A stretch of 42,471 bases of DNA from the IMG/VR virus record IMGVR_UViG_3300026094_000012, positions 1 to 42,471 of that record. One strand, given 5' to 3'. This stretch comes from a virus. The translations under genes and the position numbers were made by a program. The notes beneath the pieces were generated by a model. It worked only from the letters and a program-made list of their open reading frames with translations, made no database searches and was not told the DNA's origin. This document shows positions 1 through 9,848 of the stretch, piece after piece (the first letter of the stretch is position 1; every line of letters begins with the position of its first letter).

Positions 1-1
1 T

Positions 2-736
2 ACTGATATCGTAGACGACACTGGATTTGGCAGTCTGTTGCGTAGGGGACCTAGTTCAGAGCCAACACTAAAAACATTTGAAACAGCGTCAGTTACTGGG
101 CTAGACAAAGATTGGAGAGTCAAACTAGGACTGCCTGGAAATATCGCAGGCGGAACAGTTCTTGAACCGCTGATAGATACCCAAGGTCTGGTCTTTCCGT
201 ATACTCCAACTATATTGATACAACACACAGCCAATTACAACGCACTACAACCCATACACAGTAATTATCCATACTACAATTACCAAAACAGCCAAATTGA
301 AGACATGGTAATTACAGGAGATTTTTTTGTCGAAAATGCAGCCGACGCACAGTATTGGATCGCCATGGTGCACTACCTACGGGCTGTTACAAAAATGGCC
401 TACGGCGAGAGCAAATTTCCTGGCTCACCGCCGCCTGTGGTAAGACTGAACGGATATGGGGAATATGTATTTCCTAATGTTCCTGTTGTTGTTAGGAACT
501 TTACTGTTGATTTGCCTGCAGATGTTGATTATATCAAAACACAGGTCACTGGTGAAATAAATCCTGACACAATAGGCCAATATTCTGGCAAAGTAGGATG
601 GGTTCCGACCCAAAGTCAGGTAGCTGTGACTGTTGCACCTATATATTCACGTTCTAAGACAGCTCAATTTAATCTCAGCACCTTTGTGAATGGCGGATAT
701 CTTGGCGAAGGCAACAGTGGCGGAGGATTTATTTAA
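2..736 (+). CDS. Baseplate tail-tube-cap-like structural protein (gp48-like), 5' end missing
   Basis: The reading frame is open from the first bases of the window, so the gene begins upstream and a TTG at 38 is unlikely to be its real start. The visible part ends in a Gly-rich tail (GEGNSGGGFI). It carries the segments VFPYTPTILIQH, ANYNALQPIHSNYPYYNYQNSQ and DYIKTQVTGEINPD, which I associate with the protein placed before gp53 in marine T4-like phages and usually labelled a gp48-type tail tube cap or baseplate protein. Such a protein would join the tail tube to the baseplate hub. Its stop overlaps the gp53 start as TAATG, which supports co-translation and a baseplate role. The family assignment is from memory and position. 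Another baseplate or tube-initiator protein (gp54-like) is possible. Confidence 0.55.
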   Translation, partial: TDIVDDTGFGSLLRRGPSSEPTLKTFETASVTGLDKDWRVKLGLPGNIAGGTVLEPLIDTQGLVFPYTPTILIQHTANYNALQPIHSNYPYYNYQNSQIEDMVITGDFFVENAADAQYWIAMVHYLRAVTKMAYGESKFPGSPPPVVRLNGYGEYVFPNVPVVVRNFTVDLPADVDYIKTQVTGEINPDTIGQYSGKVGWVPTQSQVAVTVAPIYSRSKTAQFNLSTFVNGGYLGEGNSGGGFI

Positions 737-1038
737 TGGCAACATATACAGGCACTTCGCCGTGGGCAGACACTCCCACTGTGCAAAATCAATATCTAGA
801 TATTCTAAGAATTCGTCCTGTGCCTGCAGCAAGCGACGATGTGCTATATACTGTGCAGCCACAATATACGCACAGACCAGATCTACTTGCCTATGATGTA
901 TACGGAACTTCAAAGCTTTGGTGGGTTTTTGCCCAAAGAAACATAGAAAGCCTAAAAGATCCAGTATTTGATCTTGTTCCTGGCCTGGAAATTTATCTGC
1001 CAAAAGAAAGTCAACTAAGACGCTATCTAGGATACTAG
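736..1038 (+). CDS. 53: Baseplate wedge protein gp53 (LysM-like fold)
   Basis: This 100-residue protein has the pattern typical of short gp53 homologues: PDLLAYDVYGTSKLWWVFAQRN at about residues 49-70, then DPVFDLVPGLEIYLPKESQL. The second half is a LysM-like ending in which a tyrosine-leucine-proline stretch follows a hydrophobic turn. T4 gp53 is about twice as long and clamps neighbouring baseplate wedges together, so this is a short form keeping mainly the conserved core. The start overlaps the previous stop (TAATG), and a GGCGGAGG purine stretch about 10 bases upstream gives a strong ribosome binding site. The gene lies directly between the tube-cap-like gene and the hub gene, as expected for this module. 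Confidence 0.85.
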   Translation: MATYTGTSPWADTPTVQNQYLDILRIRPVPAASDDVLYTVQPQYTHRPDLLAYDVYGTSKLWWVFAQRNIESLKDPVFDLVPGLEIYLPKESQLRRYLGY

Positions 1039-1039
1039 C

Positions 1040-3313
1040 ATGCCCGATCCCAAAGACGCTAATCAAAGCAGTTCTAATGTCACTGTAACAGATTCAGGCA
1101 GTGACAGTGTTGCGCAAGATCCTGGTAGTGCTAGCGAGGAAGTTTCTTCACAGTCCTCTGCGCCGAGAATTACATATTCTGTCAACAAACAAGACAACGA
1201 ACTAAGACAATATGCAAGCTACAACACTATCTTTACACTGGCTTGTCTTACGCCCGATGAAATCAATAATCCTGAATCAACATACAGAATAACAGATCCG
1301 CAAGTTACTATTCTACGCAGCGGCGGTGGCGCCAAAAACAAAGCACTGACTGCTTATGAGACTTCAGACAAGAAAGTAGAATATTTTATAGACAACGTAG
1401 AAATACAAAGCATAATAGCACCAACTTCTAACACAAGAACTTCAAATGCAACAAACATCACATTTGAAGTTTCCGAACCCTATAGCATGGGGTTGTTTTT
1501 ACAAACTCTGCTTATAGCAGCAAAAACTGCACAGGGAGAAACTTCCGATTACCTCAAAGCACCCTACGCTCTTATAATGGATTTTGTTGGGTGGACGGAC
1601 GAAAATGCCGTTACAACCACAAGTGTTGCACGTAGAGTGATTCCAATAAAATTTTCTAACATTGAATTTGATGTAGACGCGGGAGGGTCTCGTTACAATG
1701 TTACTGCATTTGCATGGAACGAGCAGTCTCAGAGCGATTCTATTCAAACTATAAATGAGGACACCAACATAAAAGGAACCACAGTACGGGAAGTTCTACA
1801 GACAGGAGCATACAGTCTTACTAACAAAATAAATCAAAAAATACAGGATGGATTGCAGGAAAACACTGCTGTAGTCGCAGACGAATACGTTGTTGTTTTT
1901 CCAGACAGTGCTGCTAATGCATCCCTCACTCGTGTAGACGCCGCTAGAACTGAAGCAAGAAACAATTTTGCTACTATTTTTACTGATACAGAAAACGAAG
2001 AACAAGATGTTATAGAAGCCAGTCGCAGTTTTAAAGCCATAAGTGCAAATTCAATATCTGGAGCAGTAACCGAATCTGGCAATGCGATTGGCAGCAGTAG
2101 GATGTTACTAGATTCTCTCACAGAAGCCGCGACAACTCCTTTTAGTTTGCCTGATTTTACTTTGAAAGAACCAGAGGGCGACGAAGACTTTGCTCCATAT
2201 TACGACAACGGCCGCATACAGATTGACAAAGCTACTGGAGAATTCACTTTTCCAGGAGGTACAAACATAGAAAAAATCATAGAAGAAATTGTAGTGCTTA
2301 GTCAGTACGGACAAGAAGCCGCAACAGTAATCAATGAGGACAAAGAAGGAAATATTCCGTGGTTCAGAGTACAAACTCAAACATACATAATACCAGACGA
2401 AGAAACACTCAACACCACAGGCGAAAACCCCAAGGTATATGTGTACATGGTAGTGCCGTATGCTGTGCACAGTTCTGTGTTTGCACAAGCAAGGAATCAG
2501 TCTGTGGGCATAGAGGAAAGGTCGAGCATAGCAGTCAAAGAATACAATTACATATACACAGGAAAGAACGAGGATGTTCTAGACTTCGAAATCAGATTTG
2601 ACGCAGCATTTTTTAACGCTCTCAGTCCTAATCTAGGAAACACCACAGGCGACGACAAGACACGCACTAGTAGAGGCAGTGCACAAACAGAAAATCTGCA
2701 GAATGTTGTAGGAGAAGGCGAAACCGCAGCGCAAAACGAAACTGTTCCTACGATAAGAGAAAGCAATCAAGCAAACAGCGGACCGCAGGAGGGCGGCGAC
2801 AGTCGATCTAGCGCAGCTATTCAAGCAGCTCGACAGTTCAATGAAGCAATAGTCAACAGCGCAGTAGACATGATTACGCTTGATCTCACTATTATGGGAG
2901 ATCCATATTTTATCGCAGACACAGGAGTAGGAAACTACAATTCCCCTCAAGGAAATTTACCGGCAATTACACGCGACGGCACAATGAACTATCAAAGCAG
3001 AGAAGTTGATGTTGTGTTGAATTTTAGAACACCCATTGATTATAACCCAGACGGCGGCATGGATTTCCCGCAAGACACACTGCCCGTAAAACAATTCAGT
3101 GGTTTGTATAGGGTCAATACCGTTACTAACAAGATTTCGGGAAATGCGTTTGAACAAACTCTTGAAATGATGCGCAGACCAAACCAAGAAAGAGAAGGAA
3201 CGCCCGGCGATGTTACTCCTTTAGAACAGCAAACATCCTCAGAAGGCGCAGTTTCTGGCCAAGGCGCTAATCAATCCAGCGGCAATAGCAATGCCGAGGC
3301 CACAGGAGAATAA
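1040..3313 (+). CDS. Baseplate central hub protein, gp27-like
   Basis: The 757-residue protein begins with a Ser/Asp/Gln-rich linker (about residues 1-45). It continues with the hub signature TFEVSEPYSMGLFLQTLLIAA near residues 145-165 and a DFVGWTD motif near 180, features I associate with the tube-like domains of gp27-type hub proteins in marine T4-like phages. A second low-complexity segment rich in Gln, Glu, Asn and Ser (about 545-600) and a Gln/Ser/Gly-rich C-terminus (about 720-757) flank the final folded part. Hub proteins form the trimeric ring that carries the gp5 spike, and the gp5 gene follows after two bases, which fits. It is clearly longer than T4 gp27 (about 390 residues); the extra length is partly the low-complexity segments. 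The start follows the gp53 stop by one base. The role is firm from context and moderate from sequence. Confidence 0.7.
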   Translation: MPDPKDANQSSSNVTVTDSGSDSVAQDPGSASEEVSSQSSAPRITYSVNKQDNELRQYASYNTIFTLACLTPDEINNPESTYRITDPQVTILRSGGGAKNKALTAYETSDKKVEYFIDNVEIQSIIAPTSNTRTSNATNITFEVSEPYSMGLFLQTLLIAAKTAQGETSDYLKAPYALIMDFVGWTDENAVTTTSVARRVIPIKFSNIEFDVDAGGSRYNVTAFAWNEQSQSDSIQTINEDTNIKGTTVREVLQTGAYSLTNKINQKIQDGLQENTAVVADEYVVVFPDSAANASLTRVDAARTEARNNFATIFTDTENEEQDVIEASRSFKAISANSISGAVTESGNAIGSSRMLLDSLTEAATTPFSLPDFTLKEPEGDEDFAPYYDNGRIQIDKATGEFTFPGGTNIEKIIEEIVVLSQYGQEAATVINEDKEGNIPWFRVQTQTYIIPDEETLNTTGENPKVYVYMVVPYAVHSSVFAQARNQSVGIEERSSIAVKEYNYIYTGKNEDVLDFEIRFDAAFFNALSPNLGNTTGDDKTRTSRGSAQTENLQNVVGEGETAAQNETVPTIRESNQANSGPQEGGDSRSSAAIQAARQFNEAIVNSAVDMITLDLTIMGDPYFIADTGVGNYNSPQGNLPAITRDGTMNYQSREVDVVLNFRTPIDYNPDGGMDFPQDTLPVKQFSGLYRVNTVTNKISGNAFEQTLEMMRRPNQEREGTPGDVTPLEQQTSSEGAVSGQGANQSSGNSNAEATGE

Positions 3314-3315
3314 TA

Positions 3316-5772
3316 ATGGCAATTGATGGAAGATCTGCAAGACCAAACAACGCAAGAAATCCTGGTCCTTATGAGGCGGTAGTAATTTCTCAGCTCGATC
3401 CAAAATACATGGGCAGTTTGGAAGTCGAACTGCTGAAAAATGTATCTTCTGGAAACCAGACAGAACGTTCTGGCCAGATCGTGCAAGTCAAGTATATGAG
3501 TCCTTTCTATGGAGTGACTCCTCTAAGCGGAGTATCTAACAACGACGACTTCAAATCAACACAGCAAAGCTATGGGATGTGGTTTGTACCTCCTGACGTA
3601 GGCACAAGAGTGTTGGTTATCTTTGCTGAAGGAAACTTTAGCCGAGGATATTGGATAGGTTGTGTTCAAGATACATACATGAATTTTATGGTTCCTGACC
3701 CTTGGGCAGGGAGCGAAGTTAACAATTTTGATCCCGATCGACCATTGCCAGTCGGAGAATACAATAAAACCGCACAAGGCACTTCAGGTAACAATCCAAC
3801 TCGCTATACGAAGCCATACAACCCAGATTTTTATGCAGCTCTGGCACAACAGGGTCTAGTAGACGATCCTGTGAGAGGACCTACTACATCGTCTGCTAGA
3901 AGAGAAGTTCCCAGCAGTGTTTTTGGTATCAGCACACCGGGCCCGCAAGACAAAAGAGAAGGCGCTCCTAGAGCCTTTACCGGGCCTTCGGGATCAAGAG
4001 CAAACACATTTACTAGCAGATTGGGCGGTTCTAGTTTGGTTTTTGATGACGGTGACGACAAACTTTTGCGAAAGGGACCTGCTGAAAACACACCCTACGA
4101 GTATGCTGATATTACACAGAACCAAACAGATGGTAATGTAGCCATACCCGCAAATGAATGTGTGAGATTGCGCACAAGAACAGGACACCAGCTTCTCATG
4201 CACAATTCAGAAGACCTAATTTACATAGGCAACAGTTCTGGTAGTACTTGGATAGAAATGACCTCAAACGGAAAAATTGATATTTTTGCAGACGACAGTA
4301 TTTCTATTAGAACCAGTGTGGACGTCAACATCAGTTCAGACAGAGACCTTAATTTTACTGCTGCAAGAGATATTAATTTTAACTCAGGGCGGGACTATAA
4401 ATTAACTGTTGGTAATAATTTTGATACTAAGGTTGGTGTGGATGCAAGATTTGACGTAAAAGCAAACTATGATCAATATGTAGGTGCAACGCAAAAAATA
4501 TACGTAGGCGCAGACAATAATTTAATAGTAAGAGATGCACATAATATCACAAATCAATCTACATTTGATATAAGCACGGATGGCAGCAGAAAGGACACAC
4601 AGGCCAATTTCGATATCAGTACAAGTGGATACAATCACCTCACATCAGGAAAAAATACAGAAATACACGCCGACGAGGATATTATACAGACGGGAGAGGA
4701 GATACATCTCAACGGCCCTGAAGCTGTTACTGCAGAGCAAGCAGACAATGCAGAGCAAGCAGAATCAGCAGCCTCTGCTCTGTGGCCTGCTAGGGTTCCT
4801 GAGTACGAAAGGTGGCTGGGACACGAACATCTAGAACCACAGACTTTCTACCCTGACGGTACACAAGCAAGAGCTAACCCTGCGCCGGCCTTGCGTACCA
4901 CAACTCCATTGATTTCGAGTGCGTCAGATGAAGAAGGCAGCGCAAACACAAATACAGACGTAAGAAGCACGGCCAACCAAAAAGGACCACAAGAAGTTGT
5001 GCCGGGTGAAGTAGGGCCGATTGGCGACCAGCCCGCGAATCCTGTTCCAGTAACTGACCTGCAGCGATATTTCTTAAGCAAATTGATTGAAATCGTAGGA
5101 TTGAATCCCCTTACCTGTCTCAAAAGTGCAAACCCCGCAGATCTAGCAGAAGGCGAAATACCAGGCAATGCGCAAGCACTGGGCATGGCAATGGCGCAAA
5201 TAGAAGCAGAGTGCGGATTCAAACCAAGAAGCGAAAATCTCAACTACAGTGCAGAACGATTAAGAGCCGTGTTTCCTAGTAGAGTGCAGAGCACGTCGTT
5301 CGCAAAAGAACTTTCTGCTGCAGGTCCTGGAGCAATAGGAAACACACTGTATGGAGGTCGGTTTGGAAACGCAGCAAACGAAGGATACAAATATCGAGGA
5401 CGGGGTCTGATTCAGTTGACTTTTAAATCAAATTACCAACAGTACGGTAAATTATCTGGACATCCTGAAATTGTTGCAAACCCTGATCTTGTTAATGATC
5501 CAGAAATCGCTGTGTCAATTGCGGCTGCATACCTTAACAGCAAGTCAATTTCTTGGGATAACTTTGTGTATCCAGCACTAGGACAAGAATTCAAATCTGC
5601 GGTAGGCTATGCGGACCGCGGCGGTGCAGAGACTAGTAAGAGAATTGGCCTAGGCAAAGGTTTTGCAAGTAAGCTGATAACCGGCGAACTTACTCCTCTA
5701 GCTCAAATCACTACAGAACCAGCAGGTACTGGCTACATTGCTGGTGCGGCTAACAGCGGAAATGTAGGGTAA
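3316..5772 (+). CDS. 5: Tail spike and tail lysozyme gp5 with C-terminal GH19 domain
   Basis: This is the needle protein that pierces the outer membrane and cuts peptidoglycan. Domain order in the 818 residues: an N-terminal OB-fold (about 15-120; GPYEAVVISQLDPKYMGSLEVEL and the DVGTRVLVIF strand), a linker, a repetitive beta-helix stretch (about 325-470, with DRDLNF, DINFNSGRDY and VGNNFDTKVG), an Ala/Glu-rich linker, and a glycoside hydrolase family 19 domain (about 590-790). GH19 marks are AQIEAECGF with the probable catalytic Glu632, SENLNYSAERL with Glu640, YGGRFGN, and YRGRGLIQLTFKSNYQQYG. In T4 gp5 the lysozyme is a different family (GH24) and sits between OB-fold and helix. Here it is at the end, after the helix. 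The His usually preceding the first catalytic Glu is Ala in this copy. The gene directly follows the hub gene. Confidence 0.88.
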   Translation: MAIDGRSARPNNARNPGPYEAVVISQLDPKYMGSLEVELLKNVSSGNQTERSGQIVQVKYMSPFYGVTPLSGVSNNDDFKSTQQSYGMWFVPPDVGTRVLVIFAEGNFSRGYWIGCVQDTYMNFMVPDPWAGSEVNNFDPDRPLPVGEYNKTAQGTSGNNPTRYTKPYNPDFYAALAQQGLVDDPVRGPTTSSARREVPSSVFGISTPGPQDKREGAPRAFTGPSGSRANTFTSRLGGSSLVFDDGDDKLLRKGPAENTPYEYADITQNQTDGNVAIPANECVRLRTRTGHQLLMHNSEDLIYIGNSSGSTWIEMTSNGKIDIFADDSISIRTSVDVNISSDRDLNFTAARDINFNSGRDYKLTVGNNFDTKVGVDARFDVKANYDQYVGATQKIYVGADNNLIVRDAHNITNQSTFDISTDGSRKDTQANFDISTSGYNHLTSGKNTEIHADEDIIQTGEEIHLNGPEAVTAEQADNAEQAESAASALWPARVPEYERWLGHEHLEPQTFYPDGTQARANPAPALRTTTPLISSASDEEGSANTNTDVRSTANQKGPQEVVPGEVGPIGDQPANPVPVTDLQRYFLSKLIEIVGLNPLTCLKSANPADLAEGEIPGNAQALGMAMAQIEAECGFKPRSENLNYSAERLRAVFPSRVQSTSFAKELSAAGPGAIGNTLYGGRFGNAANEGYKYRGRGLIQLTFKSNYQQYGKLSGHPEIVANPDLVNDPEIAVSIAAAYLNSKSISWDNFVYPALGQEFKSAVGYADRGGAETSKRIGLGKGFASKLITGELTPLAQITTEPAGTGYIAGAANSGNVG

Positions 5773-5780
5773 ATACTTGT

Positions 5781-6227
5781 ATGAGCACACAAGAGAAAAA
5801 GTTATACGATGAAATTGAAGTGAGAGGCAACAAACAGCCTTCTGCTAGACCTGAAAGTCGTGCTTATAGAGGCATAAGCACAGTAAATCCAGAAAACGAT
5901 TCGTACAATCTCTACGACATTGCTCTTATCAAGCAGGATATTATAAATCACTTTCATATACGTCAAGGCGAAAAACTGGAGAATCCAGAATTTGGTACAA
6001 TTATCTGGGATGTTTTGTTTGAACCAATGACGGAAAACCTACAGCAGGCAATTGCAAGTAACGTTACAAAAATCATCAACTACGATCCTCGGGTTAGAGT
6101 AGACAAAATTACTGTGGGAACATACGAAAGTGGTATTGTTATTGAATGTGAGCTTACCTATTTGACATATAACATTTCTGAATCAATGCGTCTGAAGTTT
6201 GACGAAGATAACGGATTCTTTTCATAG
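5781..6227 (+). CDS. 25: Baseplate wedge protein gp25 (GPW/gp25 family)
   Basis: The 148-residue protein has the GPW/gp25 family pattern: LYDIALIKQDIINHFHIRQGEKLENPEFGTIIWDVLFEP, followed by helices and the terminal strand pair near YESGIVIECELTYLTYNISESMRLKF. T4 gp25 (about 132 residues) sits at the tube-proximal edge of the wedge and helps start sheath assembly. The N-terminal 35 residues are polar and rich in Arg and Lys, probably flexible. The gene starts eight bases after gp5 and is followed by a 57-base gap containing a late-type promoter for gp6. A weak promoter-like GTAAATAC lies just before its start but is too close to be useful. Confidence 0.92.
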   Translation: MSTQEKKLYDEIEVRGNKQPSARPESRAYRGISTVNPENDSYNLYDIALIKQDIINHFHIRQGEKLENPEFGTIIWDVLFEPMTENLQQAIASNVTKIINYDPRVRVDKITVGTYESGIVIECELTYLTYNISESMRLKFDEDNGFFS

Positions 6228-6253
6228 AATTATATACGCACATTTCTACTTCT

Positions 6254-6261
6254 AATAAATA
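6254..6261 (+). promoter_or_regulatory. Late-type promoter box before gp6
   Basis: AATAAATAC sits 31 bases before the gp6 start codon in the only sizeable gap of the baseplate block, with an AAAGGAAAG ribosome binding site between it and the ATG. T4 late promoters carry TATAAATA around -10 with no -35 element. The same ATAAATAC core recurs before three other genes in this window. Confidence 0.65.
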
Positions 6262-6284
6262 CAGTATCACAAAGGAAAGCGTGT

Positions 6285-9200
6285 ATGTCAAGCACCGATA
6301 GACAAAACAGATTATTACTCAACGAAGACTGGAAGCGCGTATATCAAAGCTTTCGTAATGCTGATTTTCAAAGCTACGATTTTGACAATCTGCGTCGCAC
6401 AATGATCAACTATCTTCGTCAGAATTATCCAGAAGATTTCAATGATTATATAGAAAGTTCTGAATATTTGGCACTGATCGATCTTATTGCCTTCTTGGGT
6501 CAAAATCTATCCTTTCGCATCGACCTCAACGCTAGAGAAAACTTTTTAGAACTAGCAGAGCGTCGTGAAAGTGTGCTGCGTCTAGCAAGACTGCTGTCAT
6601 ACAACCCCAAGAGAAATCAAGCCGCAAACGGAATTTTGAAGTTTGATTCTATATCAACCACTGAAGATATTGTTGATTCGAACAACACCAATCTTGCACG
6701 GCAGACAATTGTATGGAACGACTTTTCTAACCCTGATTGGTACGAACAATTTATTAAGATCATGAATGCAGCATTGCCTGCCAATGGTGTTTTTGGGCGT
6801 CCAATAAAAACAGGTACTGCAGAAGGCATCACTGCAGAACAATATAGATTTAATGCACTGAACACTGACATTCCTGCGTATGCATTTACCAAAAACGTAG
6901 ACGGAAGAAGCACGCAATTTGAAGTTGTATCAACAGATATCGCAGACGGGTCAATTATCGAAGAACCACCCTTACCGGGAAACAGCTTTGCATTTTTGTA
7001 TAGAGACGATGGTCAAGGCGCGGGATCGAACAATACTGGATTTTTTGCTCACTTCAGACAAGGCAGGTTAGATCAAGGAGATTTCAACATTACCAATCCG
7101 TCGACTAACCAAGTAGTAGCAATAGACAGTGTAAATGTCAACAATACTGACGTATTTCTATATAAGTTAGATGCCGACGGTTTGGAAAGCGAAATCTGGA
7201 CCAAAGTAGACGCAATCGAAGGCAACAACATTGTCTTTAACAGTCTAAGTAAAAATATAAGAAATATCTATAGTGTTCTGACTAGGGTAGAAGATAGGAT
7301 AAGTTTGATATTTTCCGATGGTGTTTTTGGCAATCTTCCAAAGGGATCATTCAAAGTATACTATAGAACAAGTGACAATAGAAGCTACCTAATAACGCCC
7401 GACGAAATGACGGGCATAACAGTCACTATACCCTACCAAAGTAAGAAAGGAACCAGCGAAACTCTTACAATCGGTCTAGAATTAAATTACACCGTAGACA
7501 ACGCAAGTCCTGCTGAAACCAATGCAAGTATTAAAGCAAACGCACCTGCAACATACTATACTCAAAATAGAATGGTCACTGGAGAGGACTATAACATTGC
7601 GCCACTTGGTGTCAACCAAGAAATTGTCAAAGTAAAAAGCGTTAACAGAACCTCCAGCGGTATAAGCCGTTACTTTGACATTTTAGATGCAACTGGCAAA
7701 TACTCTAAAACCAATCTCTACGGCAAGGACGGCGTAATTTACACGCAACTTCTAGACTCTAAATCCACATTCACATTTAACACCAGGACCGACGTTGAAG
7801 GCGTTATTAGAAACACCATAGAGCCTATACTTGCTGATTACAAAATTAAGAATTTTTTCTATAACCAATTTCCAAAATTTATAGTTTCTGATCTCAACGC
7901 GAGATGGACTCAAGTAACAAGCGATACCAATCAAAGCACAGGATTTTTAACTGACGGAACCGAAACAAGGCTGCGTGTCGGGTCGTTCACAGGATCAACT
8001 CTTCAATATCTTGCACCTAACAGCATGCTAAAATTTGTTGCACCAGACGGATATCACTTCATGGCAGACAACGAACACGGACTAATGCCTGGCGCAGCTG
8101 ACCACCCTAATGCAATTACCTACAAGTGGGTAAAGGTAGTAGGAGTAAATGGTCCAGGAATTGAAACCAACCTAGACGGGCTAGGACCAATAATTTTAAA
8201 TGATGCAATTCCAAGTGCGCCGGCCAACGATCCCGACGCTGCACCTCTCCTACAAGAAATCAAACCAGTTTTTACAACAGAACTGGAACCTGCGATAAGA
8301 ACACAAGTAATAGATCAAATTTTTGCATATAAGACGTTTGGCCTTAGATACGACTTTAATAACTCCTTGTGGCGCGTTGTTACCGAAAACAATTTGGATC
8401 TCAGTTCGGAGTTCAGCACAGGTAAAACTGGCGATCTTAGTAATAGACAGCAAGATGCTAGTTGGTTGCTGTTGTTCCAAACTGACGGCGAAACCTACAC
8501 CGTAACACAGCGTGGGCAAAGGTACGTGTTTGAGAGCGACAGAGAAATTAGATTTTATTTTGATAGCTCTGACAAGGTCTTCGATCCTCTAACAAACAAA
8601 ATTATCAAAGACAAGATAAGCCTACTGTCCATCAACAATCGTCCTGCTGAAGACGGAGACTACGGTTTGATGCCATTTACTGTGCCCTTTGAATGGGAGA
8701 TTTTAAAAGAGTACAGAGACAAAGCAGGCTATGTAGACAGCAAAAAAATAGAAATTGGTTTTTTTGATTCGGATGACGACGGCGTGGTGGATAATCCAGA
8801 AATTTTTGATAATTTTGTTACAGACAATGAAAAGGCTAAATGGATATTTCTTGAGAAGTATACAACAACTGACAATGTGGACGATTTTAGATATGTAAGT
8901 GCTTCGGATGCTAATATCACAGTTGTTGCAGACGAACAAGAAATAGAAGATAATGGCATCATGAGCTATCCTACTAATACCGTGTTTTACATAGTTAATA
9001 AAAATATTTTCAAGCAACAAAATATGGATTCCGAGCAGCTTGAAATTAACGTGAACTATAGAGCATATGAAGGACGCGACAAAATTATATTTCAGTACGA
9101 ACATGCTGCCGACGAGGGCAACCGCATAGATCCCAGCAGCACAAATATTATTGACACTTATCTGTTGACTCGACGCTATGACATTGAATTTAGACAGTTT

Positions 9201-9848
9201 CTCAATGGCACTTTGCCTCAAAGGCCCTTGCCACCTAGCAGTGACTCGTTGTTTGTAAATTTTGGACAAGAAATTAACAAAATTAAATCAATCAGCGATG
9301 AGGTAATTTATCATCCGGTTAAGTACAAAGTATTGTTTGGCAATGAAGCAAGCGAAGATTTGAAAGCAACATTTAAAATCGTAAAAAACAAAGACAGAGT
9401 TGTAAATGACAACGACGTCAAGGCCAGAGTAATAGCTGCAATAGAAGAGTTTTTTGCGATAGAAAACTGGGAGTTTGGTGATACATTCTATTTCACAGAG
9501 CTGAGTACTTATGTAATGAACAGGCTTTCCCCAGATATTTCAGCTTTTGTAATTGTGCCTGTGCAGGACTCCCTTGCTTTCGGTAGCATATTTGAAGTGA
9601 AGTCAGAAGCTGACGAAATTTTTATAAGTTCTGCCACAGTAGACGATATCGAAGTAATAAGTTCTCTTACAGCGTCAAGACTGCGCACAGAAGGTGCTAT
9701 TTTCGTTGACGACACTGGCACACAGGGTGTTACAAGTTCTACTGCAAGTACAATATCGCAGTCTTCGGCTGATTTGCAGTCGTCTGCGGCCGACACAACA
9801 GCGGCAACAAGCACAAATAATAACTCGAGCGGGGGATTCACTTACTAA
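6285..9848 (+). CDS. 6: Baseplate wedge protein gp6 (baseplate J-like), enlarged
   Basis: The 1187-residue protein starts with a conserved opening for this family: NEDWKRVYQSFRNADFQSYDFD, then a DLIAFLGQNLSFRIDLNARENFLE segment near residues 67-90 that matches the N-terminal helical part of gp6/baseplate-J proteins. RMVTGEDYN near 430 and the KYKVLFGNEASEDLKATF plus YFTELSTYVMNRLSPDI region (about 1010-1080) fit the C-terminal wedge domains. The last 60 residues are Ser/Thr-rich. T4 gp6 has about 660 residues, so several hundred residues are inserted, mostly in the middle. An EF-hand-like acidic stretch, DSDDDGVVDNPE, near 828-839 may bind calcium. gp6 forms the inner iris of the baseplate. 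The stop overlaps the giant gene's start (TAATG), so the two are probably made together. Confidence 0.88.
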   Translation: MSSTDRQNRLLLNEDWKRVYQSFRNADFQSYDFDNLRRTMINYLRQNYPEDFNDYIESSEYLALIDLIAFLGQNLSFRIDLNARENFLELAERRESVLRLARLLSYNPKRNQAANGILKFDSISTTEDIVDSNNTNLARQTIVWNDFSNPDWYEQFIKIMNAALPANGVFGRPIKTGTAEGITAEQYRFNALNTDIPAYAFTKNVDGRSTQFEVVSTDIADGSIIEEPPLPGNSFAFLYRDDGQGAGSNNTGFFAHFRQGRLDQGDFNITNPSTNQVVAIDSVNVNNTDVFLYKLDADGLESEIWTKVDAIEGNNIVFNSLSKNIRNIYSVLTRVEDRISLIFSDGVFGNLPKGSFKVYYRTSDNRSYLITPDEMTGITVTIPYQSKKGTSETLTIGLELNYTVDNASPAETNASIKANAPATYYTQNRMVTGEDYNIAPLGVNQEIVKVKSVNRTSSGISRYFDILDATGKYSKTNLYGKDGVIYTQLLDSKSTFTFNTRTDVEGVIRNTIEPILADYKIKNFFYNQFPKFIVSDLNARWTQVTSDTNQSTGFLTDGTETRLRVGSFTGSTLQYLAPNSMLKFVAPDGYHFMADNEHGLMPGAADHPNAITYKWVKVVGVNGPGIETNLDGLGPIILNDAIPSAPANDPDAAPLLQEIKPVFTTELEPAIRTQVIDQIFAYKTFGLRYDFNNSLWRVVTENNLDLSSEFSTGKTGDLSNRQQDASWLLLFQTDGETYTVTQRGQRYVFESDREIRFYFDSSDKVFDPLTNKIIKDKISLLSINNRPAEDGDYGLMPFTVPFEWEILKEYRDKAGYVDSKKIEIGFFDSDDDGVVDNPEIFDNFVTDNEKAKWIFLEKYTTTDNVDDFRYVSASDANITVVADEQEIEDNGIMSYPTNTVFYIVNKNIFKQQNMDSEQLEINVNYRAYEGRDKIIFQYEHAADEGNRIDPSSTNIIDTYLLTRRYDIEFRQFLNGTLPQRPLPPSSDSLFVNFGQEINKIKSISDEVIYHPVKYKVLFGNEASEDLKATFKIVKNKDRVVNDNDVKARVIAAIEEFFAIENWEFGDTFYFTELSTYVMNRLSPDISAFVIVPVQDSLAFGSIFEVKSEADEIFISSATVDDIEVISSLTASRLRTEGAIFVDDTGTQGVTSSTASTISQSSADLQSSAADTTAATSTNNNSSGGFTY

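Noticed and set aside
5769-5776. GTAAATAC just before gp25 as a late promoter
   Set aside because: It differs from the shared core in the first base and lies only about six bases from the ATG, so the RNA would start at or after the start codon.
8703-9269. A 188-residue open frame on the minus strand inside gp6
   Set aside because: It lies wholly within the clear gp6 frame, its protein is rich in Ile, Phe, Cys and Val in a way typical of an antisense reading of AT-rich coding DNA, and it has no ribosome binding site or operon context.
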